Shown here: in pieces, positions 35,021 through 47,900 of the stretch | How positions within the stretch are numbered: the first letter of the stretch is position 1 | Layout: each line of letters opens with the position of its first letter | Assembly: GCA_028554755.1 (NCBI GenBank) | Contig: JAPTOF010000012.1 | Span: 5,299,501 to 5,363,500 of the forward strand | Length of the DNA stretch: 64,000 nt | Reading direction: 5' to 3' | Source: Cordia subcordata | Taxonomy: Eukaryota; Streptophyta; Magnoliopsida; Boraginales; Cordiaceae | Notes under the pieces: generated by a model | Databases searched by the model: none | What the model was told of the DNA's origin: nothing | What the model saw: only the letters and a program-made list of their open reading frames with translations | Translations under genes and position numbers: made by a program

Positions 35021-37341
35021 TGTAACGCCCCGTCCCATATCGATTTTGTATGAGATTTGTGTGCACTTTAAAATGGCTTAGGTTCATTACTACTATTATG
35101 ACCAGTTTAAGTATTTTGGACTAGTTGGCCAAGTGTGGTGGTAGGCCAGTAGTTGAGCCTAGGTTGTTACAGGTGGTACTAGAGCAGGTTTTGGGCGGAT
35201 TTCATGCTGTTCGGGCTCCTAGATTGTGGTGTTGTTCTGTTTGTGTCTAGGAAACAACGAGGACGTCGCGTGTTTAAGGGGAAGTTTGTAATACCCCATC
35301 CCGCATTGGCTCTATATGAGATTTGTGTGCACTTTATAATAGCTTTAAGGGGTGAGTTTGTAACACCCCATCCCGCATTGGTTCTGTACTAGATTTTTGT
35401 GTATTTTATAATGGCTTGGATTCACTACTGCTGGTATTTAAGAGAGGAGTTTGTAACGCCCCATCCCGTATTGGTTCAGTATGAGATTTGCATGTACTTT
35501 ATAATGACTCAGGTTCACTACTGCTGGTATTTAAGGGGAGAGTTTATAACGTTCCATCCCGCATTGGTTCTGTATGAGATTTGTGTGCACTTTATAATGG
35601 TTGGGTTCACTACTACTATCATCACCGGCTTAAGCATTTTGAGGCAATTGATTAGGCTCAAGTGTGGTAGCAGGCCAGTAGTTGGGCCTGAGTCGTTGGC
35701 TAATTAGTTATTTTTAGTTTAAAAAAATACATAATAATAAAAAAAATATATGACTTTTAATATAAATGTGTAGATACGAATGTACTTAAGTGGTGAGTGT
35801 GGTTTCTAATATGTCTTTACGGGTTATTACTAGCCTCTTTATGCCATATCGGATTCAGGCTGTGTCATCGTCAACACTCGATGGTAGGGCTCATACACTA
35901 ATCTTTGTGTAGTGCACTACATCCTCATTGAGACTCCCGTTTGATTTTGGTGGTATGTGCGACAATAAACCACTTTTTAACTTGTGCTACTGAGATTGTA
36001 CCCTCGGTCTTGTTTTGTTGATTCCTATTTGTCTTTGTGTTTTTTGGCATAATTGGGAAATACAAGAAATATTTTTTTTTTGGCTTTGGTTAATGGGCAT
36101 TGCCTACATTATATTTGGCTATTAAGTTTTTAATATTTACATCTATTAACTTATGTCCTATTTTTCCTTTGTCTTTAATCAGTCTGCTTTCTTGAAAATG
36201 AATGCGTACATGCATATATACATATGTATATACATTTATGAATAAGTCTTTGTGTTTCTTTCTTTACTTGAGAGGTCTAGTACTTGCTGAGATTTCTCTA
36301 TCTTACCTTGTTATTTTTTTTATTGTATCTTTGAAACTATATTATTACAGATGTGAAGAATTAGTTCATCTCGTCGGGACTAGAGGACCACATCAGTTAT
36401 AAGTTATTAAGATTTTTGAATAAAGAGACAGTTGAATCATTTAGGTCTATTGATTTAATGCTTGAATTATTTCTTTCTTTGGTTTTTTTGTTCTATGTTG
36501 GCGAATTTTAGAGACTCTTGTTTTGAAATCTTTTGGAGATATGGACCTTTGAATAATTTTGGGATTTTAGATGTTTTGTATTTGCTAAAGTATTTATGAT
36601 TTTTAGCTATGGTGTTTAGTGCCTTGCAAACTTAGATAGGGTGTCCCTTTTTAAGTGCACGGTAATCCCGAATTTTGAGATTCGCTTAGGCGGACTTTTG
36701 GGTCGTGACAGTTTATAATGATTGGCCCGCCACCACACTAGAGCCTAGTCAACTAGCCCAAAATGTTTAAGCTAGCGATAACAGTAGTAGTGAACTCAAG
36801 TCATTATAAAATACACACAAATCTCATATAAAACTAATGTGGGATGGGGTGTTACAGACTCCCCCGTTAAACACATGATATTGTCGTCGTGGCCCAAATA
36901 CGAACAAACAGTTTGTAACAACTCAGGCTCAACTACTGACTTACTACCACACTTGAACCTAACCAATTAGTCCAAAATACTTAAGCTGGTGATGACAGTA
37001 GTAGTGAACAAGCCATTATAAAGTGCACACAAATCTAATATAGAATTGATGTGGGATGAGACATTATAGACTCCCCTTTTAAACACGCAATGTCGTCGTT
37101 GCAGCCCAAATACAAACAAAACAGAAACACAGTTCAGGACCCCAGATAGCGTAACATCTGCCCAGAGCTTGCTCTGATGTCACCTATAACGAGCTACATC
37201 CAATTATTGGGCTGCCACCACACTTGAACCTGACCAATTGACCTAAAATACTTAAGTCGGTGACGACAGTAATAGTAAACCCAAGCCATTGTAAAGTGTA
37301 CACAAATTTTATACAGAGCCGATATGTGGTAGGGCGTTACA
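35021..37341. mobile_element. Fold-back-type element with tandem repeats in inverted arms
   Basis: The left arm (35021-35700) carries five starts of a TGTAACGCCCC-like unit, at about 35021, 35287, 35358, 35451 and 35544. Each is followed by a TATGAGATTTGTGTGCACTT-like line and, in most copies, a TTCACTACTGCTGG-like line. The right arm (36713-37341) holds three copies in the opposite orientation, ending GGGCGTTACA at 37341. Flanks are ACTAA and GCTAA, a possible imperfect 5-bp target duplication. The central 1 kb (35700-36712) contains sequence resembling an LTR tail that ends GGTCGTGACAG. No transposase is present. Confidence 0.6.
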
Positions 37342-37488
37342 GCTAACATTGATAAAAAAATTAAATTTTATAAAATTTATTTATATTTTATGACATGGTT
37401 TGTGTGCATCTCGAATTAATATTTTCTTTTTGATAAAAATACTCAATTGACAAAACTCGACCTTGAACTAATATCTTTGTTGTACTAA

Positions 37489-37702
37489 GGGCCTATTTGG
37501 ATTAGTATTTTTAGAGAAAATATCTTTTTTTTTGTTTTTCTTGTAATAATGATTTAATTTGACTTTTAAAAGGCCGAAATTCTAAAAAAGTTCAAATATA
37601 ATTTTTTGAATTTTTAACTTATTAAAAAATAATTTTCCAAACGAAAGTTAAAAAATAATTTTCCAAAAATTTTCTTTTAGGACAACCAATTGAAATGAGC
37701 CC
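37489..37702. mobile_element. Tourist-like MITE copy 5, just upstream of TPS1
   Basis: Begins GGGCCTATTTGGATTAG and ends CAATTGAAATGAGCCC. It is flanked by TAA at 37486-37488 and 37703-37705. It lies within about 150-250 bp of the likely TPS1 transcription start. Confidence 0.8.
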
Positions 37703-37799
37703 TAAAAAGGAGAAAACAAAAATGTTGGGTTGCACAACAAATGCAAAGCTTGGGTGTCAGCTGCATGGCTGTAAACCTTTAAACATACATAAGCTTACA

Positions 37800-38967
37800 C
37801 AAGGATTCTCGTCTGCTTTCACTTTCTCTCTCTATGATATTTCTCTGCCACCCGAATCTTTACATATATCCTCTCTCTCCACTTTCCATATCTTTCTTCA
37901 AAATTTCACTCATTTTTTTGGCTCGTCCCACCATTAAAATTGCCTCTGACCTGTAATAAATTCAAAAAAAAAAAAAAGAAACAAAGAAAGATTCAAAGAT
38001 CAAATTTTGGGTGAGACCCATTGTTGCTTGGCATTGTTCTTGCTTTTTTTTGGTCTTTATTTTCATTGTCCTTTTCAGAATGGAATTCTAAGTTTGTATA
38101 TGTCAACAGGGTGATATTTCGACTTTCTTGATATCAACGGTAAAAACTTTTTATTTGGTAAAATAAGTTTTTGACGTTACAAGGCATTGTCATTTATGTT
38201 TTTACAGTAATTTTTTTAATTTTTCTAATTAATGGGTTTTTAAGTTGGCTTTGTGATTTTTCCTCTTTTCTTTGAGTGATTCTGGGTTGTTGAATTTCGT
38301 CTGCTGTACCTTTCTTTTTATTTCGATTGATAAAAATTAATGCTTTCTTGAAGTATCAGAAAAAGTTTTTTTTTTTTTTTTTCCTGATCATCTGCATGCA
38401 ATGTGTTCATTAATTTGTGTACTTGGTTTTGGATTTTGGGATGAAGTATTAGAAATTGTTTCAGATAATACTTGAATACATCTGTGCATGCATATATGTG
38501 TGTGTGTGTGTTTGTATAAAGAAAGTGTGCATCAAGATCTTTGTTTCTTCTTGTTTATTATTAAGAAATCTTGGGATACCATTTGAGTATACAAAGTGCA
38601 CGTGGTTATTAAAAATCTAGGACAAAAATAAGCAGGAAATTTTGGTAGGACCCCATTTTCTAGTTTCCACCCTCACAATTCTGTGGATCCCATTTTCTTG
38701 ATTATCTCTTCCTTATGTTCCTTTTTGTCTCTGTCTAGTTTTCAAAAATGTTAGTGCACTTTCCTAGTTAGCTCCAGTGAATATTATTCAACTGCTGTAG
38801 AATTCTTATATTTACTGTTTATTTATGAGAATTGTGATGTTAGTTTTATTATTTACTAGCATATCTTGAGGAATTTAAGGGCTAACTAATTGCTAATATG
38901 GTTTAATCAAAATGCAGTTTGAATTTCATTAAAACCAGAGTAGGAGGTCTGGTTTTAGACAGTGCTT
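37800..38967 (+). other. TPS1 5' leader region and leader intron
   Basis: A CT-rich stretch (37820-37900) looks like the start of a leader. A leader exon may end near 38140 before GTAAAA, with the acceptor at 38915-38917 (GCAG), giving a second leader exon 38918-38967. Two tiny upstream frames (ATG GAA TTC TAA near 38079 and ATG TCA ACA GGG TGA near 38100) would lie in the first leader exon if this model holds. Confidence 0.35.
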
Positions 38968-41900
38968 ATGCCTGGGAATAAGTGTAACGCTAGCTCGGCC
39001 CTCCCCTTAACTCGACTGGAGAGGTTATTGAGAGAAAGGGAGCTAAGAAGAAGCAGCAGAGGCTTTCAATCAAATGATTCCAGTGATGGTGGGAGGGGGT
39101 GTGAGCTCTCTGAGAACGATTTGCGTGCGACAGATGGTGATAATTCGAGAACTGCGTATGTGGAACAATATTTGGAAGGAGCCATGGCGGCGCAATTGCT
39201 TAATGATGGATGTGAAAGACCTGCTGGAAGGCTGATCAGACAACGGCTTTTGGTGGTGGCGAATAGGCTGCCTGTCTCTGCGGTCAGGAGAGGTGAGGAG
39301 TCCTGGACACTGGAGATAAGTGCAGGGGGTCTAGTTAGCGCTCTTCTAGGTAAGCATTTTGTTGAGTTCTCCGCTTTTTGTGTAATTTACATTATGTTTC
39401 ACTCAAATGGTAGTACTCATCTTTTTCACTTGTTGAAGGTGTTAAGGAGTTTGAGGCAAGATGGATTGGATGGGCAGGGGTAAATGTGCCAGATGAGGCA
39501 GGACAGAGAGCACTTACTAAGGCACTGGCTGAAAAGGTTCAATGCTTACTAACTGAAATCTTGTTGGATTTTGGTAGTGCAAAAAATTATGCATAATCTT
39601 GCCCTTTGTATTTTTGCTATTAATCATTATGAGATGTTGACATAGTCAATTCTTATTTGGAAATTTGTCAATATGTTTCTTTATATGAATGCGCCCAGAG
39701 GTGTATCCCGGTTTTCCTGGACGAAGAGATTGTTCATCAGTACTACAATGGTTACTGCAACAACATATTATGGCCTCTTTTTCATTATCTTGGGCTTCCA
39801 CAAGAGGACCGTCTGGCAACTACCAGAAGTTTCCAATCCCAATTTGCTGCATACAAGAAGGCAAATCAAATGTTTGCTGATGTTGTGAACCAACATTATA
39901 AGGAGGGTGACGTTGTTTGGTGTCATGATTACCATCTCATGTTCCTCCCAGAATGTCTAAAGAAATACAACGGCGAAATGAAAGTTGGCTGGTTTCTACA
40001 CACACCCTTTCCATCTTCTGAAATCCACAGGACATTACCATCTCGTTCGGAGCTATTGCGTGCAGTTCTTGCTGCTGATTTGGTCGGGTAAAGTCAGTTC
40101 TCTGAGTCTCTCTGATCTGGCCATGTTGCATTCCTTACTGTGGTGATATGACTGACCCCGTTGAATCCTAAATTTTAGTATGACACTGAAAGAGGCATAA
40201 AAATAGTGCCTGCGTGGTTTTCTAATGTCTACATCTCTGACTGCCAAGCTCATGGTTGACAAATTGTTTTATTGTACTATAACTGTAATACGTTACCATC
40301 CATTCTTCAATGCACTTTGTCCTTATTAGGCAGAAAACATGCTGTATTTATTGATTTAGCTACTTTTATTATTGACAATGCCAGATATTGTTTATGGCAA
40401 GCATGAAGTTTAATGTATGACCATCTTCTGTGATTGTAACTTTTTCCTAATCACGCTATGTGTAAAGCTGTCTTGGAAAAGCTGATGGAATTCCATCTAC
40501 TTGCAGGAAAGTTATCCTGAGAAATGGTGTCTACAACATTTTTGGAGCATGTTGATAATAGTGTTAGGATAGCCATGTGATGACTCTGTGATATTTAGCA
40601 ACAAGGAGACTAATGTATTGGAGTTTAATAACAAAAATAGAGGCTTGTTGTTAGTAAATATACCAAGCCATTCTCTTCTTTCCCTGATGCTCCTTTCTTC
40701 TTCCTACCTCTCTCTAACTTGGTATCAGAGGATTGACCTGTCTAGATGGGAAGAGAAGAAAGCAGTGAGCTGATTGGTTGTTTCAGGGGGGCATACTGGC
40801 CAAGGCAGGTGGTGTGTGAGTTTCACGCCCTCACATATGTGCCTTAAGATATTCATCGACACAAATCATATAATATGCTTTAACTAATGTACTAGATATT
40901 TATCCTCCCATTCCAACTAGCTTTTTATAGTTTGCTTTTCTTTTCAGTTCACATGTTCTAATGTGAGATTTATTTTCAAGCATGCTTTATAGTGATGGCT
41001 TTAAATTCTAATACACAAAATAGTCCATTATCTTTTTGTCTTTTTTGTACTGAATTTTCTTTGCACAACATACACTCTGATTAGCTAAAATTCAGTGCTC
41101 ACAACATGGCAGGACAGATTACTCATACAGAAACTCTTTTTGAGTTTAACATATGAATTGTCACAATTTTGTACTCCACTTCAGCTACAATTTTTGGTGT
41201 AAAATTGGCTAATTGTACGTTCTTCTATTTTCTTCTTGCTTTTTGTGCTGCAGTTTCCATACATATGACTATGCACGCCATTTTGTGAGTGCTTGTACTC
41301 GTATCCTTGGACTTGAAGGCACACCTGAAGGAGTAGAGGATCAAGGCAGGCTGACTCGAGTGGCTGCAGTATGTTCAAGTTAGCTTGTCTGCTATACTAG
41401 TTCTTGCCCTTATAGATTATTTGTTGCAAAAGAGTTTATTTCTCACTTCTATGTTTGAGTTGGACTTAGTTGTAATAAAATCTGTTTGGACTTTGAAGAA
41501 GCACTTATCAGTCTTTTTGTTCTTTTGCAATGGCAAAATCTAGTTTCCGATTGGGATTGACTCAGAGCGGTTCATTGGAGCACTTGGAGTTCCTCAAGTC
41601 CAGGAACATATCAAAGAATTAAAAGATAGATTTGCTGGTCGCAAGGTCTTTCTGTCTCTTTTCTATTTCCTTGTCTGTTTCTGCTGGTCGTTCTCATTAA
41701 TCTAATAGCTATTTGTACTTGTACCATCTCTAGTAAATTCTAGGGCACCCATTCATGGCTTCAGAAAATGGTTGCTTATAAATCCATCAGGTGCTTATAA
41801 GGTGTAAAGAGAATGACAAAGAAGAGATAAAGTTTCCCCAGGTTAGGAAAGCTTTAACTGAAATCGCAGTCAAAATTTAACTTATTAAAAAGATTTTTTA

Positions 41901-44900
41901 AGTCATTGGAGATTCTCTGACAGTTACAATCCTTTCAAGTTTTCTGTTTCCCTCAAAAGTAAGTAAATATATTTGTTGCTCAATATGCAGACAAGTCATG
42001 CATAGAGCTTTTTCCCTCTGTTGAAATAAAGATCTAGGTCATGTATACCTAGTAAGAGAAACTTATGATCATTTCTGTTTATTTTCAGGATATGTAAATT
42101 ATAGAGCTCTTCACGTTATACAATATAAATATCAAACTTGGTGGAACATGTCCTGCATATGAGAACATGAGAAGAAATCCAACAATGAAGGACTTGATGT
42201 TTCTTTGTGAATCAGAACAACTGGTTTCCATTGAAATGCTATATTAGATAGAATATCAGGGAGTAGCTATCTGGTAAAGCCTTCACAATCCCTATTGCCA
42301 GATTGGAAAATTAATAAAAAATGAAAATGGAAAATTTTATTACTTCATGCAAGGCTAAACAGTGACATTTTAAGCTTCAATAATGTTGAGTTAGTGTCAT
42401 ATTTTTATATACTATAATAGATGAACATACCCCTTTATTCTTTGACATAAGAATTTAGTTCCAATAATTTGATTGTGAAAGAAAAGGTTCATGTTCTCAT
42501 TTCTCCAGTTACTTCAGTAAAACTTGCAAGGTCTCATGTTCTTAAGTCAAAATATCGATCTGGGTGCACTCCTGGTAATATTTTTCTGGAACTGGAACAG
42601 AAAAATCCTGATAATGCAAAAATTTAATGTCTGAAATACTTTTAAAATAGATCTTTTCTGTAATTGCTTGTGGCTGTACTTTCTAAATGTACATACATCG
42701 ATTTTTGTGGAATCATTATAACCAACAGGAAAAATCATGCTCTTCCCAATTCTAAGTTTGACCACGTTATCATTTTCTTATTGACGGTTTATATTGCTTT
42801 CTAATTAATCATACGATCTCCGTTCTTTCTCCCTCTCTTCCTCGGTTTCTTCATTTCCTTTTTGATGTTAGTGCTCCTATAGAACATGTTTCTCTGGTAC
42901 TATTTCTAATGCTGGTAGCTGGTGGAATGGTCTTTTTGCTTTGGATTTGCGCATTGAATTCTTGATTACTTTATTCATGTTTCATATATCTTCCTGAATT
43001 GCATCTTCATCTTCCCGGCAAAAACAGTGGAATTTTTCTGTCTCCTTATCTCCTCTTCCATCCATTGTGACGCATAATCTAATAATTTATGCTACATCTT
43101 TTACAGGTTATGTTAGGAGTTGATCGCCTTGATATGATTAAAGGAATTCCCCAGAAAATACTAGCATTTGAAAAGTTTCTTGAGGAAAATCCTTATTGGC
43201 GTGATAAAGTGGTTTTGCTGCAAATTGCTGTGCCAACGAGAACAGATGTTCCTGAATGTATGCTCTTGGAGATGCTCAGTTTCATTAGGTTTCCTTTTCC
43301 CACATTTTTCCCATGCTGAATGATTAATCCTAGATAGCTTGACTTTCTTGTGAGCATCATGACCATGCTCTATGTTTCTTGAGAACTTCAAAAGTATGTA
43401 ATCAACTTATCATGTAGGATAATTCATCTATGTAATACAAAACGAGCTTAGACATAACATATTCTCTATGGGACTAGCGTTAAGCAGAGAAGGGAGGTAG
43501 CATGAGATTGCGAGGACAAACAAAAGCATTCTATTTTTCTTGTTTCTTTAGGGGAAGGCTATTGCATTCTACTTTATGAAGTCCCATGAGCTTCTAGTTC
43601 TTGTAGAAGTCATTTTACAATTTAGTATTCCCGAAATGCTTTGGGCTTGTTGAAATCATTATATCTCAAATATAATTTTGTTAATCCCGTCAATTCAATT
43701 GAATTAAAGTCTTGGATTGGTTTTGTTGAGTTGAAGGATGGTTGATATTGGTATTCCTAGGGGGCACTAGTATGTTATATTGACTGCGTCTTGAGTCATC
43801 AGCCCCTTGAATCAAAGTGGCAATATTATGTAATGTCTGAAGAATGCGAGTGGTCTCCATAATCTCTGTGATGGTTATAGGCATGGTGTTTGCTAGTAAG
43901 CCATTAGCTCATGGGCAGAGTGTAGGAAAAGGTTGATCCAGTTTAAAATGAGAGAGGTAGAATGGAGTTGTTTTTCTGAGGCTGCTAAAGAAGAGGAAAA
44001 GAATATTTAGGACTATTATGCTCGTATTCCATATTGAAACTTAACCACAATATGCGCAAATGGTAATAGTGACTTGAAATCTTTTATGCAGTCTGTTTTG
44101 ATTGTCATATTGCTCTTTGTACTAGAGAGTAATATATGATCTATTTGGCTCATGTGTCTCACAGATCAAAAGCTTACAAGCCAGGTTCATGAAATTGTTG
44201 GGCGCATTAATGGAAGATTTGGAACGTTGACTGCTGTTCCAATTCACCATCTGGTTAGTCTTTCACTCTGTAATCATCAATGGTTGCATATGTCAAATTT
44301 ACTCTACCAACATTCATGTGTCAAGATATTATGCTCCATGGGGCCTTTCTCTGTGAAAACTTTTGCACTCAAGGATGTGGTCTAATAAAACTTTTGGTCC
44401 ATTAAGAACGTCCATTGGAGAAGATGTTAGCATCAAGTGATGTTTACTTTTGTAATGATTCATTTGTTTCATCATATGTTTCTTCACTATATGTGCAAAA
44501 ATCTTTAAAAATCTCTTTTTTTAAGTTTCAGCTAGTGTAAGAAATGCTTTTGGCCAAGTATGGACTGTGCTGTGCATTTCATCTGTCATTAACTTCTGTG
44601 TCAACATGTCACATTCAAATTATGGGGTCTCCAGAACCATCTTTTCATCCTCTTGCAAGAACAAAAGAAAGCTTCATATTAAGGAAAATGTCATTAACTT
44701 TTGCTCCATTAAGAATGTCCATTGGAGAAATGTTAGCATCAAGAGATGCTTAATTTTGTAACGCTTAATTCATTTTGTGCATCATAAGTTTCTTCACTAT
44801 ATGTGCAACAATCTTTAAGAATCTTTTCTTTTAAGTTTCAGCTAGTCTAAGAAACACTTTTGGGGTCTTCGGAACCATTTGTGCATTTCATCTGTCATTA

Positions 44901-47900
44901 AATTCTGTCTCAACATGTCACGTTCAAATTTTGGGTCTTTGGAACCATCTTTTCATCCTCTTGCAAGAACAAGACAAAGCTTCATATTAAGGAAAATGTC
45001 GTCTGAATCTAACTCTGATTTTAAAACCAAATTAAACTAAGCCCACTATGTGAATTCAGCTAATTCTGAATTCCTTTTAAGAAAAGAAAACTATTGTTGT
45101 GTTGATGGAATACTATTATATCTTCCAGCTTTCCTTCACTCATCTTCTGATTGCTTGAAGAGCATACACTTCATTTTGTGAATTTGATGAACTTTAAATA
45201 TTGATCGCCTGGTGTATAAAGTACTACAATCTCCGGAGCAACTTTTCTGTTATGTGCAGGATCGTTCTCTTGACTTTCATGCATTGTGTGCACTCTATGC
45301 TGTTACAGGTACTGCTTATTCGTTGCCTCCTGCAAATTTTGTATAATTGTACTATGGAACAATAACTTCTTTGGAGTTTTCAAATAGTTAGCACTGCTAA
45401 ATCTGTCTTGTGTCAACAAATGGTTGAACAATGGCCAACAGCTCTTCCTTTTATGTTATTCTCTCTCTCAAGAGGGGGAGAAAGAGAGGAGAGATGTCAC
45501 CATTTTCTTTCATCTTACTCTGTCCATCAATCTCTATCTGGAATATCATTATTATAACAGTCTATCTGCCCCACTTTCAGAATCAAACTTTCTATTGTGA
45601 GGTGTTCTTTGATAAATTTGACAAATTTCCAGTACTATCGCCTCCCCTTAACTTTGTTTTATTTAACTGGTTCGAATGTCAATCGATTATTTTGGAATAT
45701 TAGGAGAACTCAATGAGCTAGCAAATAGCAAGCATCGTGTGCAATTTTTTTAAACTTTGTGCCAGATCTTACTGTGAGTGAAAATAAAGTGGTATGCTGC
45801 AGTTGACCTCTACTCCTAATATTAGCGTCTCGGAGAATAAAAAAGAAATTAATTGTTCAAATGTGAGAAGTTTAAATAACATGGATGAAGAGATCTAATT
45901 CTTAAAATTGTTAGTCTTTGTAAAACATGGAATGTATTCATAATGATCTGACTACTGACAAGTTCTTTCAAAATAATTATGGGATGCTAGATGCCAAATG
46001 TTCACGTTTTCTGGTCAGAGAGTTGCAGTATATCACCTTGAGCAGTTTTTGAGCAAATTGAAATTTGGTAGTGGTGATTCACATATTATAACCATCAGAT
46101 AGCTTTTTATGTCAATGTATTCGATAACTTTTGATGTCAATTGTTACTTTATCCTCATAACTTTGAGTTTCAATCATTAATAGGGGCAAAGAACTTGCTG
46201 TATTTCTAAACTTCAACTTTACATAATCTAAACTAATATTGCAATATACGTCTTGGGAGGCTAACCACACTTTGGGTGCTAAAACAAGGGGGAAAATCTT
46301 CAAATGCTCTTAGTCAGAGATGATTCTGAAACACTTCTGGTGATAATTTCTAGTTCATATTTGTTGAAAATGTATTAATCAGAAGTTGAAGTTGTTTTTG
46401 CTTTTACATTGTTGACTCATAGTCCTTACTTGGTTTGTCAGATGTAGCACTTGTCACATCTTTGCGGGATGGAATGAATCTCGTCAGCTATGAGTTTGTA
46501 GCATGTCAAGAGGCAAAAAAGGGGGTTCTTATTCTCAGCGAAGTAATTTTCATATTTACATATTAACTTTGCTTCTAGTTGCTTTTTGATTTTTGTTGTT
46601 CATACTTCCTGATAAGAATTTTCTCCATATTGTCAATCCATTTGAAATGTTATTGCACGCCGGCATGATTTCGGTTCATGTTGTTGCAAGATATGTTTAT
46701 ATTTTGAGCCATGAATGGTAAGACCATTCTCTAAGGGTTGAAAGCCATTGTTATTGCATATATCATGATTTCACTTGATTTTGTTGATAGACATGTTTAT
46801 ATTGTAAGTCAAGAGCAATGAGACTGTTTGTTAAGTGTAGGAAGTCATTGCTCCGACTGGATCATGTTTGGGTGTTTTGGGAATTTATTATAGAAAGTCA
46901 TTGCTCTGACTGGATCATGTTTGGGTGTTTCGGGAATTTATCATCTTAGTCTCTGTTGTTTCAGCTAGATCTTAGGATGAGCATATTGGTAATGGGTTTC
47001 TGTACTCAGCTTTGGATGTTGGCTTCATAAGTTCGACTTTTTATTTTATTGAACAAATGTCTACCCAATTTTGTTTATCATTTTTAGCCACATTTTGCTT
47101 TCTTTGTACATCACACCCACTTCCAGCGTGCTGCCCCCTTCTTTTGTTGCTGAAGATTAGTATTTCTTTCTTTTTTACATACTAAACTATTAAGAGGGGC
47201 ATATAGATAATCACAAGAAGTTTGGAAGCTCCTCTGGCACAAAGGAATGACCATTCCCTTGGTCTTTCTTTCTCCTTTTGGGTTTAATCCAAAATATAGA
47301 TGAATGTGTTTATACTAGCTTTTGCAGATAAGGTGTTGGTTCCATCAAGTTTATCTATCTTTTTGTAATTATTCAAGTTATTATGCCTTCTTAGAGAGTA
47401 ATTTTACATGAGAAATTCTGAAAACAGTCATATCCTTCCCTCAAGAAGTTCATTACTAAAATATTTTTGGAACATCTTATTTTAGTTTGTTATTCTGTTA
47501 TCACAAACCTTGAGAAGTTAACTTCCTTTTTGCTAAAAGAAAATGTTTACAAATGACCATTACCTGCAGGGTAAACATTCTCCTTACCTAAGATTTCATG
47601 ATTGTGCTGCAGTTTTATATCCATTTCTTTTAGGCTGTCATTTCATGTAATAAGGATAACTAATTTTTCAGCATTATGAATCTTCATGCTTGTTTTGCTT
47701 CTGTTCTGTAACAAGCAATGACGGTGAGATATTTATTTTTGTTTTTATTCTTGGCACATCTGTAGTTTGCTGGTGCTGCACAATCTCTAGGTGCTGGAGC
47801 AATCCTTGTGAATCCTTGGAACATCACAGAAGTTGCTGCTTCAATCGGTCAAGCTCTGAACATGTCAGCTGAGGAAAGAGAAAAACGTCATCGCCATAAC

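Noticed and set aside
35204..35707. ORFs (+) with repeated EFVTPHPALVLYEIC peptides
   Set aside because: The repetition is due to the tandem units of the fold-back element, not to a protein.
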